From Orbilia blumenaviensis (taxonomy: Eukaryota; Ascomycota; Orbiliomycetes; Orbiliales; Orbiliaceae): 64,000 nucleotides of DNA. The stretch's first letter is position 1; the number at the start of each line of letters is the position of its first letter. The DNA is taken from positions 930,001 to 994,000 of the forward strand of contig JAVHNS010000004.1 of NCBI GenBank assembly GCA_036872755.1, given 5' to 3'. Of this stretch, positions 44,588 to 55,511 are shown piece after piece. A program made the translations under genes and the position numbers. The notes under the pieces are model-generated. The model worked only from the letters and a program-made list of their open reading frames with translations. It searched no databases and had not been told where the DNA came from.

Positions 44588-47314
44588 ATGAATATAACTT
44601 CCCCACCAGTATTTGGCTCCTCCGATGCGAGCGCCAGAACTGTGCTTCCGACTTCTACGCCTACAGACTCTTCAACCACAATTCCTTTATCTGTGATAGT
44701 CACATCGACACAATCTATATCTAGTCGACTCGAGGGCCAAGATGCACGCGAAGTTGAACCCTTAACTGGTTCTAGGACTGGGCCAACTGCGCCCACAGCA
44801 TGGTGGTCCAGTATGGCGCCCAAAAAATCTGAAGTTTAATAGTGCTTTTTGACCAGAACTGAGCTGATGAGCATACCACCAGAACTCCCTTCTTTAGTCA
44901 CTAAAGCAGCATCAGGGTTGTTTCTTATCATCACCAAGGCAATAAGCTTGAATATCGCCAATTTCATACGCGCTCATTTCGGAAAGCCTCGAACCCGCGA
45001 AGAAAAGCCAAAAGTTGCAATCAACGGCAGACTACTAATTGTCTGTTTACGGGTCTTTCTGGCGCATATTTTGCCAACGTTGGTGACGGTTACAATAATT
45101 GTTCTCAATGCTGGAAATTACTACGTTGGTGGTAATTTGACGGGTTCAAGAAGCAGTGAAACAGATACCTTGTTCTCAAACTTTCTCCAAGTAGCTGCTA
45201 AAGGGCAAGAGTTACTTATCTTGGCGTCTTTATCAACAATGGTAGCAGACTATGTCAGATATCACGCTTGTGGTGGAGGTGTCCCATTCGGAGCTCTCAC
45301 TGCACAATTCTCTTTCACTACTTTGACATTCATTTTTAGTCCGGAGTTCTGGTCTCTGGGCTGGGCATTTCCATCGAAACCACCACGCTTCAGCTGTGCC
45401 CGCTTTAAACATGGACTTTTACTGCTTCTCCTGTTTGTTATCACACTCGCTGGCGCATTTATCGGTCCAGCGACAGCCGTTACCATCATACCAACCATTG
45501 GCTGGTTTGGTGGTGGTGGTACTCACTTTTACGTCGGTGTTCCTCCAGGGACAAGCAATGTGACATTGCCTTCCACCCTCAACTCCAGCCATATCCCTGA
45601 TGTATGCCTGAGGGATGCGACTAGCCGGATGTACGATTTCCGTTGCCCAGCTGCTGGTTTTAACTCTATCAACAACTGGGCAAAAACGTTGGTAGACCGA
45701 GCGCCCACCCAGGATAAATATGGAACTTATCTTCGAAACCGCAATCCCAAAATCATCAATACTGATTTTATGCACGAAATACACTTCGGCAACTTCGAAT
45801 ACTCTGAGTTCGAAAGCCTTCTATTCTGCGGTCAGCCTAAACTGAGAGATTTAGCTGAATGGAGACAGGTAAAAAATGACTGGAGTAATTCGGCTCGGCA
45901 ACTGTCCAGTAGATACAAGTATCTATACATGCAGCGATATCACGCCGATGCAAGGTTCAAATTCAAATCCGACAGCCCCCGTACTTTTGTCCGTTGCACC
46001 ACGGGAATTGCTACCAAGGACACGCGACATCTAAACTTTACAATACCCTCGTTAACGCTCAAACTAGCACCGAAGCACCAGAACGAACTGAAAATCAACA
46101 TCACACAGGGCGGGCCGATTGTCAACGAATGGGCCAAATGGGCGGGAGCCACATTGAAGGGTGGCGCTGAGTTTGAGGATGCCAAGTGGCGTGTGCAGTG
46201 GATCCCGGCTCAGTCTACCAATTACTCAGATATCACCAGTGCTTCGGCTCGTGTGGTGATATACTCCCCAACCTTTACGCTACACCCTGACGAGAATCCA
46301 GAATATTACGATGAACTCGGCAACGCGACAGCACGATATACACACGCCTGTAGCATACTATCACACTGGGTCCCAACCACCGTTTTCATTGATGAAAACA
46401 TCGAATCCGACATGGGTCTTCTTAGCACAGTTCTAGAAGAACGAATCAAACAAGAAGAACCTAAGAGGAAGAATTTACAATTTTATGATGCTGAAGGTCG
46501 CAATTACAGTATTCGAGGAGTTATAGCGCAAGACCCTATCCTACTACAGGAAGATTGGCTCAACTTCCTGACTCCAAACCTTATCGCGCCTAGCGATAAC
46601 GAAACACGAGGCCGAGAGCTTACCCTCGAGAAAGCTCTTAACGACGGTGATAGGGCCAAAGCTATTGGTTACGAATCTAATCGACCTACGCTTCGATATG
46701 GTAATCCCGGTAATTTTGAGATACCTTCTGCGGTACCTCTTGAGCGTTTAATATGCTCCACCGTTAATGATGGACTCTCGCGAATCCACATGAACGCTTT
46801 CACAGTCATGCGCGAGTTTGAACCGGCTGAAATATCATCTTACTCAATCAAGTTCATAAGAGGTGAAGATATTTTTAAGCGCCCACGAGTAACATTACAA
46901 GATAAGATACCAATTGACTCTTATGAAGTCAAATTGGATATTGAGGTTCAAGGATACGGGTATAAGAGAGATTCTAAAACCACGAAATGGGCATTGGCTC
47001 TTCTGTGCGGCCATCTTCTCCTAGTTGCCGCACATACTTGGTGGGCCATCCGCGTTAAACATTCATTTAGGGCTTGGGATACGTTTTCTGAGTTCATGGC
47101 ACTGGCAGTTAACTCAGATAGAACTGATGTTCTTGAGAATTGCTGCGCCGGCATTAATAGATTCAGCACGATGAGAGCACCGGTGAGGATCTGTGAAGTG
47201 GATAACAATCAGATTAAGTTGGTGTTCGTCGCCAATGCGAACTCGACAACTACCCAAAAGCCGTCTGGTAAAATTTTGGCTGATACTAAATATCCTCGGA
47301 ATCCGCGCTTCTGA
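44588..47314 (+). CDS. multi-span membrane protein of unknown function
   Basis: Preferred model: exons 44588-44810 and 44883-47314, with a 72-nt intron (GTATGG donor, CACCAG acceptor, phase 1); 884 residues. The alternative is a single exon from the ATG at 44867 (815 residues). The N-terminal ~75 residues are Ser/Thr/Pro-rich and cytosolic-looking. Several hydrophobic segments follow: SGLFLIITKAISLNIANFI, LLIVCLRVFLAHILPTLVTV, a third around ELLILASLSTMV, TTLTFIFSPEFW, and LLLLLLFVITLAGAFIG. A ~500-residue hydrophilic domain with several N-glycosylation sequons comes next, probably extracytoplasmic. One last span (WALALLCGHLLLVAAHTWW) and a short tail end the protein. This layout matches a large ascomycete family with no assigned function. 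Complete frame, no damage seen. Confidence 0.78.
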
Positions 47315-48039
47315 TGTTGTATGGCATTAATTCCAGGACATCTTCTTTTGAGTTCAAATAAGAGAAGGTGATTGGGCTGAGTTATATAAGCATTTTCTCA
47401 ACTACGAGACCAAAAAGCATGAAGCCAGATTTATGCATCGATCCCCAACTAATACATGAATGGGAGTCCTAGATATTCCTATCTTGACTCAGGTAAAAAC
47501 TAAGAAGCAGCTTCATCCTACCCTTCCCGTTGTCTTTATTGTTTAATGTTATATATACATAGTCTATCCTTTCCGTAGATTTAGTCCGGTATACTAGATC
47601 TATTTGAATGTCTAATCAATAAGTTATCTCTATTGGCCTAGTATGTACGATAATATACCACAACAAAAATTTGAAGATTGAACACTTAATTTCGCGTTGA
47701 AATTGTTGCAAATTTACCGCACCGGCTCCCGGGACGTTAAAAACTGCCGAACACCGAAGGGCGACTCCTTGACTTGGATCCTTTCGTCGTCGAAACAAGC
47801 CGTGAGGTGGGTCCTCGCTGCAGTACAACCCGTCGACCCGCTTTTTTACAAGGGGAAGCTGCATTCGTATGCCCCCAAATCGTCCAAGGCCGCGTTTCAA
47901 ATAATTGCCGGAACCGAATCAATGCATATTGATGACCAAGTTTTTGTTCCGCAGGCTAGTTTGCGAACCATTGTATTTACTGCAGGCCGCGTCGTACTCG
48001 TGACGAATTGTTTGGGCCTGCCCCTTGGAGCCTGTGGGA
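47315..48039. other. intergenic region, promoter of the SDR gene
   Basis: AT-rich up to about 47690 (3' flank of the membrane protein), then GC-richer up to the TATA box. Frames in the GC-richer part on both strands lack any domain. Confidence 0.5.
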
Positions 48040-48047
48040 TATAAAAA
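48040..48047 (+). promoter_or_regulatory. TATA box of the SDR gene
   Basis: TATAAAAA sits 126 bases before the ATG at 48166, followed by a CT-rich leader. Confidence 0.55.
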
Positions 48048-48165
48048 GACGGCGACCTGCCCCCGTCTATTGAGGCTTATGTGCCTGAGTTCCGACTTGC
48101 GCGCCTAAGCTGCACCGCACCTCTCCTTATCGGTTATTTTCTATATTTCTTGAGTCTGAGACATC

Positions 48166-49279
48166 ATGATTCCCCTTACCACTATCCAGGCTGCAAACGC
48201 GGAGCTAGCCACCCGTCTCCCCTCTCCAGTCTGTGTATTCGTGGGAGGAACAACTGGTATTGGATTCTTTACCCTCAAGCAACTTGCCGCGTCAACAGTC
48301 TCTCCCAAGGTCTACTATATCGGACGAACACCTTCAAATGCGGTGATAGTACAGAAGCAACTTGAAGAGATAAACCCTAAGGGAACATATATCTTCGTCG
48401 AATGTGATATATTGTTGATCAAGAATGTAGATAAGGCATGCGAACAAATTCGTGAAAAGGAGAAAGAGATAAACCTCCTATATGGGAGCGCAGGGATGAT
48501 AAGAATAGGACACCCAGGTAATATTCTATTCTATACAACTTTAATATGTAATTGATCATTTAACGTATAAATTCTATCGTGTAGACACAGCAGAAGGTGT
48601 CAACTTCATGGCCGCAATCTCTTACTACAGCCATGCAAGGTTCATATTTAACCTCCTCCCGCTCCTCAAAGCCTCCGCTGCAAACAACCACTTCGCCCGT
48701 GTCATCCGCATCGGAGCCGGCGGCCTCGAAAGATCACTAGACCCGAACGACCTTGACATGCGAAACTCTGGTTTCGTCAGAGCAAGACTACAGCATGGCA
48801 CTGTAGTAACGGTCTCACTTGACCATCTTGCCAAAGAAAACCCAGATATCAGCTTTATTCATGCATATGCGGGCGCTGTAAAGACTGAAGGGCAAACTTT
48901 TCCAGGGCTGTTCAGTTTGGCTATTAGAGCGTTGATGACTATCGCTGGAAGTTGGTTACTTATCCCCGAAGAGGAGAGTGGGCAGAGAAATTTGTTCTAT
49001 GCGACGAGTGATATCTATCCGGCGTCTTCAAAGGCTGAAGAGGCTAAGAAAGCTCTCGATAGGGAAGGCACGGAGGAAGGCAAGGCTGTCGCGGTAGGGT
49101 TGGATGGTATTAAGGGCAGTGGTTGCTATACCCTGCATTGGGACGGAACGGCAAAAAGCGGGAAGAAGGTTCTTCTAGAATATCGGGAAACTGGTATAAC
49201 GAAAAAAGTTTGGGAGCATACGTTGGCCGTTTTTAAAGGCATCGAGGAGAAGTACCAGAAGGAAACTGAGGCAGCTTAA
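48166..49279 (+). CDS. short-chain dehydrogenase/reductase-like protein with altered catalytic motif
   Basis: Two exons, 48166-48517 and 48585-49279, with a 67-nt intron in phase 1 (GTAATA donor, TGTAG acceptor); 348 residues. The Rossmann dinucleotide motif is VGGTTGIGFFTLKQLA, then a beta-strand with GRT (NADP-type basic residue) and CDILLIKNVDKA. NLLYGSAGM occupies the NNAG position. The canonical Ser-Tyr-Lys site is not seen: the strand that carries Ser reads RVIRIGAGG, and no YxxxK is found where GFVRARLQHGTVVTVSLDHLAKENP aligns. Many fungal members of this branch, some in secondary-metabolite loci, share the feature. The cofactor fold is therefore likely, while classical oxidoreductase activity is uncertain. 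Cytosolic; no signal peptide. Confidence 0.85.
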
Positions 49280-49739
49280 TTGCTTGAGCCTCCCGGTTTT
49301 AATAGGGGCTAAATTGAAAGGCCTCCAGTTACCATATCACAAAATTGATCTACCCGGTTCTATGCCCCAAATTTTTTTTATCAAAATGCAACAGGTGCAA
49401 AACTACCACAGCCTTGTTTCTTATTATTTATTATAGGCTATTAATATGCAAGCCTTCCCATTCCGTACAAAATATATCGAAACATAAAAAATTACCCTTG
49501 TAGCTTCGGGTTGGTAAGCTATATGGACGTCACTCTCATGCCGTGACGGTACAACCTCCTTATATTAGGAGATATTTTTTTATATAAGAATGCATGTCAT
49601 CGTTACTCATAAGTTATCCTATTGTCTAAGATGACAGAACCGGACAAGTGGTCGGATACTTGGTGACTGTGGTGGTGGTCCTGCAGGTACTCGGTTAGCA
49701 TTTAATCCCGCCAAAAGTCGTTATGAATCGGAGAATATC
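49280..49739. other. convergent 3' spacer
   Basis: 460 bases between the convergent SDR and Thr-rich genes. AT-rich 3' UTR-like sequence with no gene. Confidence 0.6.
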
Positions 49740-50837
49740 TCACTTCTGGGTCTTGGTCTTAGAAATGGTAGTGTACTCGGTCGTTGCATCGTGCCTAAGA
49801 AAACTGGTTAGTGCTGATCCTAAGTCAAAATCAAAGACTGAGCAGGGATACTCACACTCTTGTTGTAGAAGTCTCCGTGAGCGTTTGGCCACTGCCATTA
49901 ACTGTAAGCACGGTGGTTTCAGTTGCACTGGGGACCGTAACCGTTCCCCATGCCCCGTAGTTTGGCTCATAAACCACAGTCGAATAGAGAGTAAGCGTGC
50001 TGTCTTGGCCAAGTGTTCCGTCGAACCCACGGTATCCGGCTTGTCGCTTAACCAACTGTGCAGGCTCGGCAACAGGCTCGGCGGGGGGGACACCACGGAC
50101 ACGGCGACGGGCGCCGACTGGAGTTGCACAAGTCTTGACGCTAGTGGTTTTAGTGACGATCTCGGTGGTGTAGCTATACATTATTCGGTTAGTTATTTAC
50201 GAGATCCCGGTGTGACCTGCTTCCATCATTGAAATAGAACGTACGAGGTAACTGGCACGTCAACATGTCTTGTCCTTCCGTAGCTGGTATGTGTAACAGT
50301 TGCCGTCGCCGGATTATCATCAACGGTGGTAGTCTGCGTCACGGTTGTAGGGCCTCCAAGAACTGTTGAGTAGGCATTTGTAGTGTAAGTCGTGCCATCG
50401 GTGACAAAGTTGTCCGCGATTTGTATAACGGTCCATTGCCTGGAATCCAGGACGGTATAAGCACCACCGATTGGAGCGGTAAAAGACATGTCGTATTCGC
50501 CGGTCATGGAGGATCGGGTGAGACCGGGACATAGCAACGAAGTGTCAATACCGGCTTTAAAGGAATCACAAGTGTAGACTGAAGTGGTCCCAGAAACGGT
50601 CTGTGTGACAATTGGCGTCAATGGTGGACCGCCACTATTGTAGATTATAACCATGGTTTAGCATGCATTTTAAAGGTCGATAAAATTCAAGTGAGTGGTT
50701 TATAGATACCTGCAAGTGAAGAACCCAGTCGTGAAGATAGCCGGTACACCGAAAGCGTCGCCAGCAGCCGCTCCTGCTGGATTGACATAGTATGTTCCGC
50801 TGCCGGCGAGCTCAGGTACAGAAAGAGTGCAGCCCAT
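49740..50837 (-). CDS. Thr-rich surface-type protein
   Basis: Four exons: 50837-50710, 50634-50245, 50173-49856 and 49794-49740. All junctions keep phase 2. Donors are GTATCT, GTACGT and GTGAGT, with CTAAC branches in introns 2 and 3; 296 residues. The protein is rich in Thr, Val, Ser and Tyr (TVTQTTTVDDNPATATVTHT, STVLGGPTTVT), like O-mannosylated fungal cell-surface proteins. It has a few Cys that could form disulfides and a LVKRQAG site resembling a Kex2 cleavage point. No signal peptide is visible at the chosen start (MGCTLSVPELAG). Either a further 5' exon has been missed or the protein is not secreted by the usual route. No domain recognised. Confidence 0.7.
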
Positions 50838-51663
50838 TTTGAACGAATGTGTCGGGTTCAGTTAAAAACCGTTGAGTGTTGGGTCTGTAGTATTTTCGCA
50901 GTGGCCTCCCAATTGCTTCAGAATCCGAAAACCAGAAACCTATTTCTCAAAGGGAGTCGGAACCTAAGACTTTATAAAAATCACTGAGAGACAGCCCAAA
51001 CGCAAGGCATTCTAGAGCCGAACACTCTTTGCCGTGCGCGCGCGTCGGCCTTCGTCAAATTTCCAAGGATTTTAAAGTTCGTGCTCCCTATTCCCGTTGA
51101 GTTTTGGACCATGGGGGTTCTTTCGCGCATTTCGAAGGGTTAAAATCTTTAGCTTCAAAGTTAATGCAAGCCATGTTTTCGGGGCTGCATGGATCACGGA
51201 CTTCGACTCCGTTTTAAATTTGAGAGTCGGCGACGCCCTAGCTGTTTCCAACGACCATAAAGACAACCCATTGATAGATAATATTTAGTGTTCTTTCAGA
51301 AATGCGAAGACTGCTGCTTAGCCGACTCAGAAGCGGACAAACCGTCTTTCCGATTGAACTCGCCAGGCCAGAACCATCCGGATATCACCACTTCCCCTGG
51401 CAAATGTGTTGCTTCCACCCAATCTATTTTGCTGCAGGAAGCGCTTTAATCTTGGTAATTAAACATGCAAGTAGAAATTCAGCCGCAGAACTAAAATCGC
51501 GGCTTCGTAACCTCGCAAGATTATAGTAACCTATTTATAACTAGTTGGGTAGGTATATGGAAACCCCGAGTGCGAAGTGTGGGCCAGTTGAGAAGTCGAG
51601 CCGTGTCCTCAGCTTGTGTGCTGCTGAGGTGGCGGAAGCTAAGCTTTGATAGCAGAAGCTTAT

Positions 51664-51691
51664 AGGACTGGACCCTCAGGACTGGACCCTC
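51664..51691. repeat. 14-bp perfect tandem duplication
   Basis: The unit AGGACTGGACCCTC is present twice in direct succession in non-coding sequence. Confidence 0.95.
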
Positions 51692-51758
51692 ACGTTAGAA
51701 ATTTTTCTCCCTCAATGCGCGGAGAATAGCACCTATACTATGAGTATTTATTATTTTA

Positions 51759-51784
51759 TTTTTTTTTTTTAAGAAAAAAAAAAA
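51759..51784. repeat. T12/A11 self-complementary tract
   Basis: Twelve T, the spacer AAG, then eleven A: a homopolymer palindrome that could form a hairpin in either strand. Confidence 0.9.
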
Positions 51785-52437
51785 GCCCGAAGATCATAAC
51801 TTTTGCCCTCGAAGACTGGCTGACGAACCCCTAAACCCCTGAGATATGTCGCACACGCATGTTGACCCAGCAAACCATAGTGTTGTATTTTTCGCTTGCA
51901 AATGTGTTGCAAAGAGCGGTGATTGGCAGAATCTCCATGTTACACAGGTGATCTATCCGTCTTGGGCATGGATGATATAAGGAATTGTATGCATGGTGTA
52001 CACGTGTTCAGCTATTCTAGGCTAGGAGCGACTGGCCTCGAAGAACGGCGCTGAAAGCAAAGAGGAGCGACTGGTATTTGGTGAAATTTGTGTCCTTAAT
52101 TTTTTACGGCCACATATATGTGGATACTGTTGGCCTCGAAATACATCAACTTCTACCAACTTTCGCTAATTATTAATTGAACATGCTAGTAACCCAAGTT
52201 TGCTAAACCAAAATTTTTAATATGCTGCAGGATATGTAGGGTAATTATAAAGCTTTGGTTAAGATCCACGGTTTTGTTTATTGTATTTCATTTTGTAGAG
52301 AGATCGGTACATTGCGCAATGACAGGAAAATTTAAGTATAAGGATAAGACGTTGCAGATGGACTTTTAAATTTCATCCAAGAGTGCAAAAGATAACAAAA
52401 AAACTGAAACAGATACCATCAACTACAGCACAGTTAT

Positions 52438-53472
52438 TCAAAGCAAAAACTCGTAGGCCTTAGCAGTTTCCAAAACCACCTGGTCTAACTGAATCCAGCC
52501 CTGCCCGGTCGCCTTCACAGCCTTGCTGATATCAAAGGAAAGCCCGTTAGGCGAGAAAGTCCAATCCGGATTGTATCCTTGACCTGGCTCTCCAGCATCA
52601 ATGTTTCTTTCAGGGTACGCCTTTCTCAAGATATCTCGGATAGCCTGTTCGCCGCTTCTACCGGCGACCGCTAGATATCTCTCTCCATTAGCCGTGTCTC
52701 CGTTCTCTGCCGCCCAGACGAAAAGTCTTGCGACGTCGTAAACGTGAACGTATGTGGGTAGGGAACCTAGAGGGTAGACTTCCTTATCGTTCGCGAGGAT
52801 ATCGAAGATGGTTTTGGTAGTTTCGCCAATCTTGGATTTATCTTTGGGCTTTACGAGTGGAGGGCCGGAGACCCAAGCGGGATTAATGGAAACGACGTTG
52901 AATTCCGGCTTTTCCTCGTCTCTAAACTTCCATACCGCTTTTTCAGCCTCGACTTTTGAGGCCATGTAGATGACTAGCCCTGGAGATGATGTGCCAAGTT
53001 TTTGGGTGAGGGGATAGGCGAATTCGTTCCAGTCGTTTTCCGTAAAGACCTTTTCCTGAAGGGTTGGATCAAGGATTGAAACCACAGAAGACATGTTTAC
53101 GAAGGTCTTCAACTTATTTCCATGCGCCTTTGCGGACCGAAGAATAGAGATCGATCCCTCAACGGCGGTTCGAATGACCGGCTCGGGGTCCTTGAAGGAG
53201 AGTGAAACTGGGCTGGCGAGATGTGCAATCACTTGGACATTCTTTACTGCCTCATCGAAGACGCCGGGGATAGTAATGTCCGCAATTTCGTAGATTTCGA
53301 TATCGGAAGATGAATAGCCTTGGGATGCGAGAGTATCGATGAGAGGTTGTGCTGAAGACTTGCTGCGGGAGGTGCCGCGGACATTGTAGCCAGCGTCAAG
53401 AAAATACTTGACAACCCAACCAGCAATGTAGCCTGTAGCACCCGTAATGAGAACAGTTGGTTTAGAAGACAT
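52438..53472 (-). CDS. extended SDR: NAD(P)-dependent ketone/aldehyde reductase (DFR/Gre2-like)
   Basis: Intronless, 344 residues from the chosen Met (MSSKPTVLITGATG). The frame remains open 23 codons further upstream, but that stretch is unlike the family, whose members start just before the Rossmann strand. Motifs: VLITGATGYIAG (TGxxGxxG type), an Arg/Ser-rich segment after beta-2 (GTSRSKSS) that suits NADPH, HLASPVSLSF, a catalytic Ser in VNMSSVVS, and YMASKVEAEKA with the YxxxK pair. This is the dihydroflavonol-reductase/methylglyoxal-reductase family, which reduces aldehydes or ketones in the cytosol using NADPH. The substrate cannot be read. There are no close neighbours, so no pathway can be inferred from position. 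Confidence 0.92.
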   Translation of the reverse strand: MSSKPTVLITGATGYIAGWVVKYFLDAGYNVRGTSRSKSSAQPLIDTLASQGYSSSDIEIYEIADITIPGVFDEAVKNVQVIAHLASPVSLSFKDPEPVIRTAVEGSISILRSAKAHGNKLKTFVNMSSVVSILDPTLQEKVFTENDWNEFAYPLTQKLGTSSPGLVIYMASKVEAEKAVWKFRDEEKPEFNVVSINPAWVSGPPLVKPKDKSKIGETTKTIFDILANDKEVYPLGSLPTYVHVYDVARLFVWAAENGDTANGERYLAVAGRSGEQAIRDILRKAYPERNIDAGEPGQGYNPDWTFSPNGLSFDISKAVKATGQGWIQLDQVVLETAKAYEFLL

Positions 53473-55511
53473 ATTGTGGAAATATATTTTGCTTGATAGA
53501 TTTTTATGAAGATTGAGTTTGATAGAGAAGTGGTAGATCAAGTATGAAATGGGGTCTTATGAGAGGATCAAACGAAAATTACGGTAGTATTTATGGTTGG
53601 AGGGTTGTCTGGAGGATCAGAGTGAAAATTTCTAGTACTGCGGGTAGTTCCGTAATCGATGCTGTTGCAATTGATGATGATATTCGATAGATACCAGGGA
53701 AATAGCATCCATTTTATACTGAATAAAACTGCTATCACGTAACTAATCTATGAAAAAAACCAAACCTATAACGAACTCATTGCATTGAAGTCTTTGATCC
53801 CATATCCGTCTATACCGTCTGAGACCATACTCTAATTGTCTGTGCTGGGACTCCAACGTGGTGAGGCTTTTCGGACATACTCGGTCAAACGGCCCTGCCA
53901 TTATGGCGGGTCACCCGGGTGCATATTGAGCCCTATCCCAATTGGTAGGGGGAAAGCAACAGCCTCAGTAAAATTGCTCGCTTCGAATATACGACCCTGC
54001 AATGACGGCACGAACTTGCAGCTCAGAAAAGCCAGTTACTAATCAATCTATATGACTAAACCATCTTGGAAACTCTTGGATAGCTTGGAATCTCCAAGAA
54101 TGGAATTTACCGAGGCCACGGCCTTGAATACAACCGACCGTTTTGATGTAGAGACGGCGCGGCGAAATATATGATATAGAGTTACGTCGCACAATCGGTG
54201 GGAGATGTTGAAGGCCCCAGGTGAATTTTTGGCGGTGACATGGAGTTAACCGGCAGAGCCGGCCGCCATCTACGCTCGGTTCAACCGGGAAATGCGTTGT
54301 TAGTGTGGTCGCTTTTAACTCTGAAATTAAGCGTCCCAAACACAACGGCCAGTATCAGAGCCTTGATACGTGAGACAAATTTTGCCTACGCGTCAATTTT
54401 ATTGCGAAACTGAGATGGTATTTCAAACAACCGGGTATTCGGCCTTGACATCTTCGGCCGATAGATATCGTTCTATCTTGTCGCGATTCGTCTATCTAGT
54501 TGCGTATATCTTATGGTTGGAACTGCGCAAATTCACGAAAATCTCAGCTCATTGAAAGCTCGCTAGTGCTATTTCTATCTGATCACCATGAAGGATTTTT
54601 TTCCGACCTTGCCAAAGGAAGTCTCTAGTGCGCTCCTGCACAATATCAGGTAATCAATCCATGTATGCAGAGTAGCATCGCTAGTTCTCGTTGTGCATAA
54701 GCTGGCAATACTCCTCACAGCTCAGAGTCTTGACGTTGCATTCGTTACTAATACTCGAACGAACATGTATCTGACCTGCGAAACATTCGAAACAACTAAT
54801 ACTTTCCCGTCCAAAGGCTCAGCCTGAGAATCAGACCTTCAAAACCAGGATTATCATACCAATTAGTATCTATATGTGAAGTTATATGTTTCCTAAACTC
54901 AGCCTAAGGGTTACTCATAGCGTTGAGCAACGATCCTATTTGCTTCATTTTTTTTCGGTCTAAGCTGTTAGCTTTGGAGGGGAAATATGGTATCGACGGT
55001 GTCCAGCGCCATAAAATTGGCTGACAGAAGGGTTGAGACTAAACGGTCCGAGCAAAGAAAGTTTCTTTCGCTTCCGCCCTGAAGACTTACATACAGGACC
55101 CTTTGCATGATCCAAAGAATTAAATATTCAGCCTCAGAAAACAGGAGGACAAGAGATACATAGTACACAATATCTGTTCCAATCGCCCAAGCATAACAGT
55201 TTCCCAGCCCCTTGCATAATGACGTCGTGTAATCTTGGCGCGAACGAGATAGCGCCTTGGCTGGTGGGTCCTCCAGTACTGCAGTCAGACACCTCTCAGG
55301 CTTGCGATACCTTGGAATTCAGGATCAGACCGAAAGAGCCTCAAATTTTTCCTTGTAACATCAAACGCTATAACGTTATCCAGGCACACATTCTCTCGGG
55401 AGCAAAAATCTGCAATAGTATTTAAGGCGCGAAACGGGGCAGGAGATATTGAATCTTGCGCGACCTGATCAAATCTCGGCAAATCATCATCACTCGAAGC
55501 GCTTCGAAGTC
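53473..55511. other. 2-kb divergent spacer
   Basis: Promoters of the extended SDR (-) and the receiver protein (+). A GC-richer island at about 53850-54020 and 54100-54330 has short open frames without domains. Nothing else recognised. Confidence 0.5.

Larger units (their letters stand above)
50838..52437. other. 1.6-kb gene-poor spacer
   Basis: Promoter of the Thr-rich gene on the left, including a minus-strand TATAAA at 50971-50976 (134 bases before its ATG). A perfect 14-bp tandem duplication lies at 51664-51691 and a T12/A11 inverted tract at 51759-51784. The right end is the 3' flank of the extended SDR. No gene seen. Confidence 0.55.
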
